From JAKAVN01 sp963796565 (GTDB lineage Bacteria > Desulfobacterota > Binatia > Binatales > Binataceae), in assembly GCA_963796565.1 (NCBI GenBank), contig CAWCMA010000002.1, positions 62,001 through 126,000 on the forward strand: a stretch of 64,000 nt of DNA, given 5' to 3'. A program made the position numbers and the translations under genes. Each line of letters starts with the position of its first letter. Within the stretch, counting starts at the first letter, position 1. Below the pieces are notes generated by a model. The model was not told where the DNA came from and made no database searches. It saw only the letters and a list, made by a program, of their open reading frames with translations. Below are positions 1-9,300 of this stretch, in pieces.

Positions 1-88
1 TGCACGCCGGGTGGGCAACGATTCCGCCTTCCGCATGTCGATCGAAAAGATCGAACGCGAACTCAAGATCGACCAGCGAGCCGCGTGA
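1..88 (+). CDS. dnaA: DnaA, replication initiator, C-terminal end only
   Basis: Reading from base 2, the open frame ends at a TGA at 86-88 and gives 28 residues finishing in IEKIERELKIDQRAA. This looks like the last amphipathic helix of DnaA domain IV, although the segment is too short for a call on sequence alone. The call rests mostly on context: dnaN follows 245 bases later on the same strand, and dnaA-dnaN is a very common gene order at bacterial origins. The rest of the gene lies off the left edge. Alternatively it is the end of another gene. Confidence 0.6.
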   Translation, partial: ARRVGNDSAFRMSIEKIERELKIDQRAA

Positions 89-333
89 CGGGCTCTAACA
101 ACTCTGTGGAAAAGTCCTCTACAATACCCACAGTATCGACAGGAGACGGCATGGAGTGGCGGGGAGCGCCATCGCAGACAGGATGCGATGCACTGTTTGG
201 TCACCGACGATCGCGCAACGATTACGAAGGGTTGCGCCGCTCATCAACAAATTCACAGGACCTACTGCTATCTTATGATCTTTAGATCTAATTAGATCTT
301 TAGGATCAGTAGAGCACGGCGACGAGAGGATAA
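89..333. other. dnaA-dnaN intergenic region, possible part of oriC
   Basis: This 245-base gap is AT-richer than the surrounding genes. It holds a DnaA-box-like 9-mer on the minus strand at 105-113 (TGTGGAAAA, the complement of TTTTCCACA, one mismatch to TTATCCACA) and a weaker one at 124-132 (ATACCCACA). At 277-307 there are four GATC sites spaced 8-10 bases apart, inside which 284-299 is a perfect 16-base palindrome (AGATCTAATTAGATCT). An AT-rich element next to DnaA boxes fits an unwinding region, but only two imperfect boxes are visible, so the main origin could be on the other side of dnaA. The dnaN ribosome site GAGAGGA is at 324-330. Confidence 0.4.
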
Positions 334-1476
334 ATGGAACTGGTAATCGAGCGCGCGGTGCTGCAAAGCAGCCTGTCGCTGGTTCAGGGAATCGTGGAAC
401 GGCGCAACACGGTGCCGATACTCGGGCACGTGTTGCTCGAGCCTAATGGCGCCAGCCTACGCCTGGCCGCCACCGACCTCGAGGTCGGTATCCGCACCGA
501 GGTTCCCTGCCGCGTCGACAAGCAAGGCAGCTTCACGCTAAACGCGCGCAAGCTGTTCGAAATCGTGCGCGAGGCCGAAGGCGGAGAAGTCTCATTCAAG
601 TCGCTCGACAGCGACTGGGTCGAGCTTAAGTGCGGGCGGGCGAAATTCAAGATGATGGGACTCGATCCGCGAAGCTTCCCGGCGATGCCCATCCAGGCGC
701 AGGCGAAACCGCAAGGCGACGCCGCCCGCAAGGCGGTCAAGGGCGATCTCACGATCGCAAGTCGCGTGCTGGCGGCGATGATCGACAAGACCATCTTCGC
801 CGTCAGCCCCGACGAAGCCCGCTACAACCTGGGCGGCGTGCTGGTGGAAGCGGCCTCGAAGGGCGTTGCCCGGATGGTCGCCACGGACGGCCATCGGCTC
901 TCGATGATCGAACGCGAGGCCGAAAGTTTCGAGATGGAAGGTAATGCGATCATCCCGCGCAAAGGTCTGGCTGAACTGCGCAAGCTGCTAGACCAGGAGG
1001 GCGAAGATCAGGTGCAGTTGATGCTCGACGGGCAGCTCGCGTGGCTCAAGCGCGGTCCAACCGAGGTCTCGATGCGCCTGGTTGAGGGCGAATTTCCCGA
1101 CTATCGCGGCGTAATCCCCAAGCAATCCAAATACGCCGTCGCAGTCGGGCGCGACGCCCTGCTCAACGCGATCAAGCGAGCGGCGATTTTCTCCAACGAG
1201 CGCTACCATGGCGTCAAGCTGGGACTCGCAAGCGGCGCGCTGACTGTCTCTTCGACCAGTCCCGAGATGGGCGAGGCGAGCGAGACCATCGACGTCGATT
1301 TCACGGGCGATGAGTTCTCGATCGGCTTCAACGCGGCCTACCTCATCCAGGCCCTGGGTGTGATGCCGGCGGAGAGCGACGCCAGCCTGGGGCTCAGCGA
1401 TGAAGTCAGTCCAGGTGTGATCACCTCGTCTGCGGACTCGCAGTTCACCTACGTCGTGATGCCGATGCGGCTGTAA
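334..1476 (+). CDS. dnaN: DNA polymerase III beta subunit (sliding clamp)
   Basis: At 380 residues it matches the usual length of the bacterial clamp. It begins MELVIERAVLQSSLSLVQGI, with ERRNTVPIL in the first domain (about residues 23-31), as in most DnaN proteins, and ends in the typical hydrophobic tail YVVMPMRL that packs in the third domain. The protein forms a dimeric ring around DNA and tethers Pol III and many repair partners. The start has a GAGAGGA ribosome site 3 bases upstream. It lies directly after the dnaA end, so the two are probably co-regulated. Its 3' end meets the convergent glycosyltransferase gene after 23 bases. Confidence 0.97.
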   Translation: MELVIERAVLQSSLSLVQGIVERRNTVPILGHVLLEPNGASLRLAATDLEVGIRTEVPCRVDKQGSFTLNARKLFEIVREAEGGEVSFKSLDSDWVELKCGRAKFKMMGLDPRSFPAMPIQAQAKPQGDAARKAVKGDLTIASRVLAAMIDKTIFAVSPDEARYNLGGVLVEAASKGVARMVATDGHRLSMIEREAESFEMEGNAIIPRKGLAELRKLLDQEGEDQVQLMLDGQLAWLKRGPTEVSMRLVEGEFPDYRGVIPKQSKYAVAVGRDALLNAIKRAAIFSNERYHGVKLGLASGALTVSSTSPEMGEASETIDVDFTGDEFSIGFNAAYLIQALGVMPAESDASLGLSDEVSPGVITSSADSQFTYVVMPMRL

Positions 1477-1499
1477 GACTGATGCCCGAGCGCGCTTCG

Positions 1500-3350
1500 T
1501 CAGTGCTGGCCCTCGACTCCGACGGCCGCTGGCGCGGCGGCCGGGGGCACGGCGACCAGGACTTCTTTGTTGAGTACGTGCTGGCGCCCCTCGAAGGGAA
1601 AGACCTCTTCGCTCGCGACCACCTTGTCCGATCCACCAAGCCGATTGACAAGAAAATCACGATCCCGCCGCCGCACGATCACCCATCGCAGCTTGTGGTC
1701 GAGCGCGTCCTGCTTCAATTTTCCGGCATCGTCGTAGTACGGGAGCGGTTCGGGCAGGTCGAGGTAGTAGAGCGGACCGACCGTCTTGTACAGCACCACG
1801 CCTGAGGTCGCCTCTCCCATCTGTTGGCGGATGTCTTCGGCGAAGCGCTTCTCGCCGCGCCATTTGTCGGCAGCGGGCATCGCAAAGATAAACAGGTAAG
1901 CCAGGAAAAGCGCCCCGACGGTCGCCGTCGACATCGCCACCCGCCGCGTATTGAAGCGCCTCAGCGTAAAGAGCACCGCGAGCAGCGACACCACCCAGAA
2001 GGCCAAATATATAGCGCGGTCAGGAGCCGCCGGCAGCGTCGCCATCGGGCCTCTAAGGATCCAGCGTGGCGGAATCAATACGATCACGCCGCCGATAACC
2101 GCAACCGCGATGACCGCGTAGCCAAGGCCGAGTAATCGTCGTCCCAGCGGCGATAGCGCCTCGAGGGGCGTGGCCAGCATCCGCGCCACCAGCAGTGCGC
2201 CGGCCGGCAGAATCGGCAACAGATAGTAACTGCGGCGCGATCCGGAGAGCGTAAAAAAAAGGAACGTCGCCCAAAAATAAACCAGCGCGAAGCGATGGCT
2301 GCGTTGTGCGGCGCCGTCGCGCTCGGCGGTGGGTTTGCGATGGGCCTCGGCGAGCGCCGCCGGAAGCAGTGCCGACCACGGCATCATCAGGGCAAAGATG
2401 ACGTAGCAATACAGATAGACCGGGCCGCGATGGTCGAACGGATGAAAAAACCGCACGACGTTTTCGCGATACACCATCTCCAGGCCCTTTTCGGAGCCGG
2501 TGCGAGCGGCCGAGATCGCGAACGGTACGTAATAAATTGCCGCGCCGAGTGGGATCGCAATCAGCGATTTCCAATTGAAGAGCCATCGATTGCGCCCGAC
2601 GAGCCATCCGATTCGGCCGAGGACCGGGCCGCGCCAAAGCCGCCGTCCCAATTCGGCCCATCCGTCCGCCAGGCACGAGTACACTCCGAGCACCATCAGC
2701 GGCAGTACGTAGCCGAGCAGTCCCTTGGTGAGCGACGTCGCCGCCATCACCAGCCACAGTCCGACCACCCACCATCCGTCCTGCCGCTGTTCATTGCGCA
2801 GGAAAAGTGCGAAGGCCGCCAACTCTCCGGTGACGGTCTCGACGTCGGCCGAGGCATGACGTGAAAAGAAGACGAAGCTGAAGCTGGTGGCCAGGATGAG
2901 TCCGGCGAGGAGCGCCGTCCGGCTGTTGTAGAGGCGCCGCCCGACCAGCATCACCAGCCACACGCCGAGTAATCCGGCGATCGCGCAGGGCAGCCGCGCG
3001 GAAGTTTCGTCGAGGCCGCCGGTTAGCCAGGTCGCTGCCATAACCAGCCAGTACGAACCCAGGGGCTTGTCGTAGTAGACGCGGCCGTTGATGGTCGGCC
3101 AGAAGTAGCGCCCCGTGAGATGCATCTCGCGCGCGATCTCCGCCCAGCGGAATTCCGAGGACCACAACGCGCGCGCGCCCAGCCGGGCAAAGAATAATAT
3201 CGCCGCCAGCATGAGCACGGCGGTCGCGGCGGCGCGCCATGAAACGACGTATCCGCATATCTCGATAGCCGCGTCGCTGGCAGGCCCTGACGATCTGCCG
3301 GCGGCGTCGATGCGCTCGTCGGCGCGGCGCGGGTCGGCGATGCTCTCCAT
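1500..3350 (-). CDS. ArnT-like glycosyltransferase, family 39, integral membrane
   Basis: About 616 residues from the ATG at 3350. It has a multi-spanning membrane N-terminal part with the sequence SSEFRWAEIAREM followed by YYDKPLGSYWLVMAATWL, the pattern of PMT/ArnT enzymes (acidic residue in the first periplasmic loop, then a KPPL/KPLG stretch). These enzymes move a sugar from a polyprenyl-phosphate donor to lipid A or a protein on the periplasmic side. About ten further hydrophobic segments follow, then a soluble C-terminal domain. The open frame extends upstream to 3773, but that part is low-complexity and overlaps the divergent gene, so I reject it. Neither 3350 nor the alternative ATG at 3404 has a good ribosome site. 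The acceptor is unknown. Confidence 0.82.
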   Translation of the reverse strand: MESIADPRRADERIDAAGRSSGPASDAAIEICGYVVSWRAAATAVLMLAAILFFARLGARALWSSEFRWAEIAREMHLTGRYFWPTINGRVYYDKPLGSYWLVMAATWLTGGLDETSARLPCAIAGLLGVWLVMLVGRRLYNSRTALLAGLILATSFSFVFFSRHASADVETVTGELAAFALFLRNEQRQDGWWVVGLWLVMAATSLTKGLLGYVLPLMVLGVYSCLADGWAELGRRLWRGPVLGRIGWLVGRNRWLFNWKSLIAIPLGAAIYYVPFAISAARTGSEKGLEMVYRENVVRFFHPFDHRGPVYLYCYVIFALMMPWSALLPAALAEAHRKPTAERDGAAQRSHRFALVYFWATFLFFTLSGSRRSYYLLPILPAGALLVARMLATPLEALSPLGRRLLGLGYAVIAVAVIGGVIVLIPPRWILRGPMATLPAAPDRAIYLAFWVVSLLAVLFTLRRFNTRRVAMSTATVGALFLAYLFIFAMPAADKWRGEKRFAEDIRQQMGEATSGVVLYKTVGPLYYLDLPEPLPYYDDAGKLKQDALDHKLRWVIVRRRDRDFLVNRLGGSDKVVASEEVFPFEGRQHVLNKEVLVAVPPAAAPAAVGVEGQH

Positions 3351-3533
3351 TTCGCGATCAGGTTCGCAGCCCGCTCCGTGGGGTTCAAGTACCCGAGCCG
3401 GCATTTCGGGCGCGCGATAAGTCGCGCTCGCGCGCAATCGAGTTCGGCCCCCAATAGAAACGCTCGTGCGGCGCGTGCTACCGTCGAAAAGCATTCGGCC
3501 TCCGCCGGACAGCTCCCGGGAGACATGATCGCA

Positions 3534-5618
<2,085 letters not shown>

Positions 5619-5665
5619 CCGGAACTCAGAGGTTGACCGGAGATTGCGCGGGCTAGGTGGGCTGG

Positions 5666-6613
5666 ATGGCGATTCACGACGCGTCGCGGCGAGCCGCAAT
5701 GGCGGAATCCTCGGGGCCGCCGTTCGAGCCGGTGGCGCTCAACCGGCCGACTGTCGCCGCGCGCTCGGCGCTCAAGGTCGCGGTCCTGAACGTCGCCGGC
5801 GGTGCGCGCCTAAACGCGATCGTTGCCTGTCTCAGGCGTCCACCGCTGGCCGATGCGGGCACCCTGCTCCTTTGCGAGGCGAGCTGGCGGATGCCGCGTC
5901 ATGGGCTGATCGAATTCGCGCCCGCCCTCGCCGCCGCGCTCAAGATGAGCTTCGCGTTCCTGCCGTCGTTCGGGCGTGACGAAGGAGGCGGCGATTTTCG
6001 CGCCATCGGCAACGCGCTCCTGTGCGCGCAGCCGCTCGATGACTTTCGCGTCGTCGAGCTGCCGAAGTCGCCGTTCAAGTTTCGGGCGCGCCATCTCCCC
6101 GGCGTAAACCAGGGGTTGCTCGCGAGCATCAACGTCAACGGCCGCCGCGTCAGGATCGGGGTCGCGCACCTGGAGCGGGTATGGGATCCCGAGGGGCGCG
6201 CTTCGCAGATGGAATGCTTCCTCAGCGAAATCGGCAGCGAAGCACCGGTCATTGTCGGCGGCGACTTTAATACGACTACCATGGACATGGACCGGCGCTG
6301 GGCGATGTTGCGCGCAGCCGCGGCGCTGGCCTTGCGCCCGCGGCGCTTTCACGAGCCGCAGGCGCACGAGCCGCTTTTCGATCGGATTAAAGAGCACGGT
6401 TTTTCGATCGAAGGGGCGAATCTTCCGGCCGCGCCGACGTTTACCATCAGCCGGCTGGTGCCGCCGCGATGGCGTCCGAAGCTCGATTGGATCGTGGCGC
6501 GTGGAATACAACCGGTGAGCGGATCGGCGGCGGTGGTGCCCGCGCGCACTTCGATCCTCGGACGCCGGGTGTCCGACCACGATTTCGTGCTCTGCGAATT
6601 TCGCCTCAGATAG
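5666..6613 (+). CDS. Endonuclease/exonuclease/phosphatase (EEP) family protein
   Basis: About 315 residues. It has the family hallmarks: a catalytic GGDFNTTT block near residue 195 and a C-terminal SDHDFVLCEF block with the Asp-His pair of the DNase I-like fold. A further conserved site is the VAHLERVWDPEGRASQM region, where the family places metal and phosphate ligands. EEP enzymes cleave phosphodiester or phosphoester bonds in DNA, RNA, lipids or inositol phosphates; the substrate cannot be read here. There is no signal peptide, so it is probably cytoplasmic. A GTG at 5657 and ATG at 5699 are alternative starts. It stands 38 bases or more after the YyaL-like gene and could be cotranscribed with it. 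Confidence 0.85.
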   Translation: MAIHDASRRAAMAESSGPPFEPVALNRPTVAARSALKVAVLNVAGGARLNAIVACLRRPPLADAGTLLLCEASWRMPRHGLIEFAPALAAALKMSFAFLPSFGRDEGGGDFRAIGNALLCAQPLDDFRVVELPKSPFKFRARHLPGVNQGLLASINVNGRRVRIGVAHLERVWDPEGRASQMECFLSEIGSEAPVIVGGDFNTTTMDMDRRWAMLRAAAALALRPRRFHEPQAHEPLFDRIKEHGFSIEGANLPAAPTFTISRLVPPRWRPKLDWIVARGIQPVSGSAAVVPARTSILGRRVSDHDFVLCEFRLR

Positions 6614-6710
6614 AAATCCTCTGGCAGTGCCAGCCGCTTCGAGTTCGATAAATCTTCGCAGGGTCCGCGAGAAGCGATCAAAAAGGGTCGGGCTCGCCTC
6701 CCGGCCGAGG

Positions 6711-6738
6711 TCCGGTAAAATCAGTCCGGTAAAATCAT
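6711..6738. repeat. 14-base direct tandem repeat upstream of the cupin gene
   Basis: TCCGGTAAAATCAG at 6711-6724 is followed at once by TCCGGTAAAATCAT at 6725-6738, 13 of 14 bases identical. It lies 43 bases before the cupin start in a 167-base gap with no other visible gene. It could be a regulator site or replication slippage. Confidence 0.6.
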
Positions 6739-6780
6739 ATGACCATCTTCGACACAGATGCCTGAAGGAGTGACCGTCTG

Positions 6781-7275
6781 ATGAGCGAATCGAATACGGC
6801 GCCCGACAATTCAGCCAATCATTGGTGCGATCACGGGGTCAAAGTCATTCCCGGCGACCAGCTTGATCCGGACACGGCGCAGACGCCGGGGATGTCACGC
6901 GCGGCGGCGATCAACAACGCCCGCGCCGGCGCGCAGAAAATCTGGGCCGGGACGGTGAAGATCGAAGCGAACGCGAAGACCGGCGCGCACCATCACGGCG
7001 AACTTGAAAGCGTCATCTACGTCGTCGCCGGGCGCGCGCGGATGCGCTGGGGCGAACATCTCGAATACGTTGCCGAAGCCGGACCGGGCGATTTCATCTT
7101 CATTCCGCCCTTCGTGCCGCATCAGGAAATCAACGCCTCGACCGACGCGTCGTTGTCGTGCGTGGTGGTGCGCAGTGGCCAGGAGGCGGTGGTAATCAAT
7201 CTCGATATCGAGGCGGCCGAGCGCCCCGAGGCGGTATTCTGGGTCGATCCGATTCACCGGCATCCGCGGGGCTGA
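6781..7275 (+). CDS. Cupin domain protein
   Basis: 164 residues with a single cupin barrel. The metal-binding motif 1 is seen as GAHHHGELESVIYVVAGRAR (two or three His plus Glu), and motif 2 as PGDFIFIPPFVPHQEIN with its His. A tightly related group of small cupins carries exactly this spacing and often acts as a sugar or metabolite binder or isomerase; function here is unassigned. The start is well supported by GAAGGAG 11 bases upstream. The gene seems to stand alone between two minus-strand features. Immediately after it lies a fragment of an amidase gene, so this spot has been rearranged. Confidence 0.88.
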   Translation: MSESNTAPDNSANHWCDHGVKVIPGDQLDPDTAQTPGMSRAAAINNARAGAQKIWAGTVKIEANAKTGAHHHGELESVIYVVAGRARMRWGEHLEYVAEAGPGDFIFIPPFVPHQEINASTDASLSCVVVRSGQEAVVINLDIEAAERPEAVFWVDPIHRHPRG

Positions 7276-7280
7276 AAAAA

Positions 7281-7370
7281 CCACCGCTCAACCGGGCCGC
7301 GCGCGCGATCGTAGGCCGCCGCGGCGTCCAACACGGTCAACTCGTCGAATGGTCGTCCGACGGTTTGCTA
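7281..7370 (-). pseudogene. Relic of an amidase gene 3' end
   Basis: Read on the minus strand, this stretch encodes TVGRPFDELTVLDAAAAYDR and then ARGP. It aligns with the C-terminus of the intact amidase 400 bases further on (IVGKPFDEVTVLQVADAYER, then ARGP). At DNA level the two stretches match at most positions over about 75 bases. A TAG stop lies in frame just upstream and no upstream amidase sequence is seen, so only the tail survives. It is best read as the end of a second, deleted amidase gene rather than a recent duplicate, because the copies differ at many positions. Confidence 0.7.
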
Positions 7371-7497
7371 AAGATACCGCGGCCATTTTCTCGTGCCGTG
7401 AAGGACGTATTGTCATCACCGCCCAGACATGCCGGTATCGTCCCGTATACATCCGCATACGACAAATGGGCCTCCATTGGTCAAAGCACTCCTAACC

Positions 7498-7713
7498 TCA
7501 GCCGCGCTTGCGGATCCGTTCGGCCTCGGCCAGCAGCGTTGGATAGCCGAACGGCGGCTGAACGCCGTTCAAATCGAGATTGCCGAGACGGCGCGCATTC
7601 GTGATCATCGAGCCCGCAGCGTTGGCGACCGCGACCGCGGCCTCGTCGGTCAGTTCGTAGCCGTATAGCTCGCGCGCCATCGCCTTGGCTGTCTGCGGTG
7701 TCAGCTTTGCCAT
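7498..7713 (-). CDS. Small AtzG/GatC-like protein, possible amidase partner
   Basis: 71 residues, no membrane segment. The ending DLNGVQPPFGYPTLLAEAER resembles the short proteins (AtzG/HpxX type, distantly GatC-like) encoded beside amidases of the AtzE group, which wrap around the amidase subunit. It lies 59 bases downstream of the amidase gene on the same strand, so the two are probably one transcript. AGTCCTCC on the plus strand, 4 bases beyond the start (complement GGAGGACT), gives a strong ribosome site. The family link is from pattern only and is moderate; the reality of the gene is better supported by its ribosome site and position. Confidence 0.65.
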   Translation of the reverse strand: MAKLTPQTAKAMARELYGYELTDEAAVAVANAAGSMITNARRLGNLDLNGVQPPFGYPTLLAEAERIRKRG

Positions 7714-7772
7714 CGTGAGTCCTCCAGTGGTTCGAAGTGTCGTCGTTCAGAAAATCCGTGCGCCGCGCCTGA

Positions 7773-9161
7773 CTAAAGCTTTGGCAGCGGCAGCGGGCCG
7801 CGCGCGCGTTCGTAGGCGTCGGCCACCTGTAACACCGTCACCTCGTCGAACGGCTTGCCGACGATCTGCATCGAGAGCGGCAGTCCCTCATTCGAGAGCC
7901 CGGTTGGAATCGAGAGTGCCGGCTGTCCGGTGGCATTGAATGGTCCGGTGAAGCGCACCATGTTGGCGATTATGTCGTAAGAGCTGTCGTCGATCCTCGG
8001 CGCAGCAGTCGTCTGCGACGGCGCGAGCAGGACGGCGTGGTCCTGCAGCGCCGTGAGCGCCTCGGCCAGCATCAGGTTGCGCTCGCGCTGCGCGCGGACG
8101 TAGTTGACCGCCGTGATCGTCATCGACGTCTCGATGAGCGCGCGGACGTCGGCGCCGTAGTCGCCCGGCCGCTCGCGTATCCATTGTTCGTGAAATTCCA
8201 GCGCCTCGGCCATCAGCACCACCATCGCGACCAGCGAGCCCTCGGCGAACGACGGTATCGAAACCTCCTCGACCGTTGCGCCCAATGATCCAAGCTGCTT
8301 GATCGCAGCGGCGAATGCCCGCGACACCGGCTCCGACAGGCCGGTATTGAGTTCCCGGATCACGCCGATGCGCATCCCCTTGAGATCGCCGCCCATCCGG
8401 CTCGTGTAGTCGGACACCGGCTCGCGGCTGGAAGTCGCGTCGTTGGGGTCGTGGCCGGCAATGATGTTGAGCATCAGCGCGGCGTCGCGCGCCGAGCGGG
8501 TGATCGGGCCGGCGTGGTCGAGCGAATCCGAAAGCGGCATCACACCGTAGCGGCTCACGCGGCTCCAGGTCTGTTTGAGTCCGACGCATCCACAGCACGC
8601 CGCGGGGATTCGGATCGAGCCGCCGGTGTCGGTGCCGATGGTTGCCGCGGCGGTGCGTGCCACGATGGCCGCGCCTGAACCGCCGCTGGAGCCGCCGGGG
8701 ATGCGGTCGAGGTCGTAGGGATTGCGGCAGGTTCCCCAATGCGGATTGTTGGAGGTCGCGCCGTAGGCAAACTCGTGCAGGTTGAGCTTGCCGAGCAGCA
8801 CCGCGCCCGCCTCGCTAAGCCGCGTCCATACGGTCGAGTCGTGATTGGGAACGAACTCGCCAAGGATTTTGGAGCCGCCGGTGGTCAGGATGCCCTTGGT
8901 GTAGCAGAGATCCTTGAGCCCGATCGGCACTCCGTGAAACGGCCCGCGCCATCGCCCGGCGGTTATTTCCGTCTCGGCTTTGCGCGCCATCCCGCGCGCC
9001 GCGTCGGCGGTCACGGTGATGTAGGCGTTAACGCGTTCGTCGACGGTCTCGATGCGGTCGAGATAGGCCTGGGCGAGTTCGACCGGCGAAACTTCCTTGG
9101 CGCGCAGCTTTTGCGACAGCGCAGCCACGTCGAAGTCGAGCAGGTGGTTTGGATTGGCCAT
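7773..9161 (-). CDS. Amidase, amidase-signature family
   Basis: 462 residues, the normal length. The Ser-cisSer-Lys triad is intact: Lys83 in IGLKDL, Ser158 in the PGGSSGGSGAAIVA signature and Ser182 in GTDTGGSIRIPAA. The family hydrolyses amides, including aryl- and alkyl-amides, urethanes and Glu/Asp-tRNA intermediates. Because gatB-like genes are absent here and a small AtzG-like gene follows, a catabolic amidase is more likely than GatA. The start follows ACCGATGGCC with an AGGTGACC ribosome site on the minus strand. A remnant of a related gene lies beyond the small partner gene. Confidence 0.92.
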   Translation of the reverse strand: MANPNHLLDFDVAALSQKLRAKEVSPVELAQAYLDRIETVDERVNAYITVTADAARGMARKAETEITAGRWRGPFHGVPIGLKDLCYTKGILTTGGSKILGEFVPNHDSTVWTRLSEAGAVLLGKLNLHEFAYGATSNNPHWGTCRNPYDLDRIPGGSSGGSGAAIVARTAAATIGTDTGGSIRIPAACCGCVGLKQTWSRVSRYGVMPLSDSLDHAGPITRSARDAALMLNIIAGHDPNDATSSREPVSDYTSRMGGDLKGMRIGVIRELNTGLSEPVSRAFAAAIKQLGSLGATVEEVSIPSFAEGSLVAMVVLMAEALEFHEQWIRERPGDYGADVRALIETSMTITAVNYVRAQRERNLMLAEALTALQDHAVLLAPSQTTAAPRIDDSSYDIIANMVRFTGPFNATGQPALSIPTGLSNEGLPLSMQIVGKPFDEVTVLQVADAYERARGPLPLPKL

Positions 9162-9300
9162 CGGTCACCTCGCGTGCGGATCGATGTTTCGCGGATGAGC
9201 GGGCGCGGCGATGAAACGGGCCGCCAGCCGTCCACGCGCGTTAGCCTAGCGCAATTTCTCGCGTAGGGGTGAGCGCCGGCACCGCGTCCCGGCGGATGCG

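Noticed and set aside
3370..3400. A GGTTCAAGT stretch resembling a tRNA T-loop
   Set aside because: No matching acceptor, anticodon or D arms can be drawn around it.
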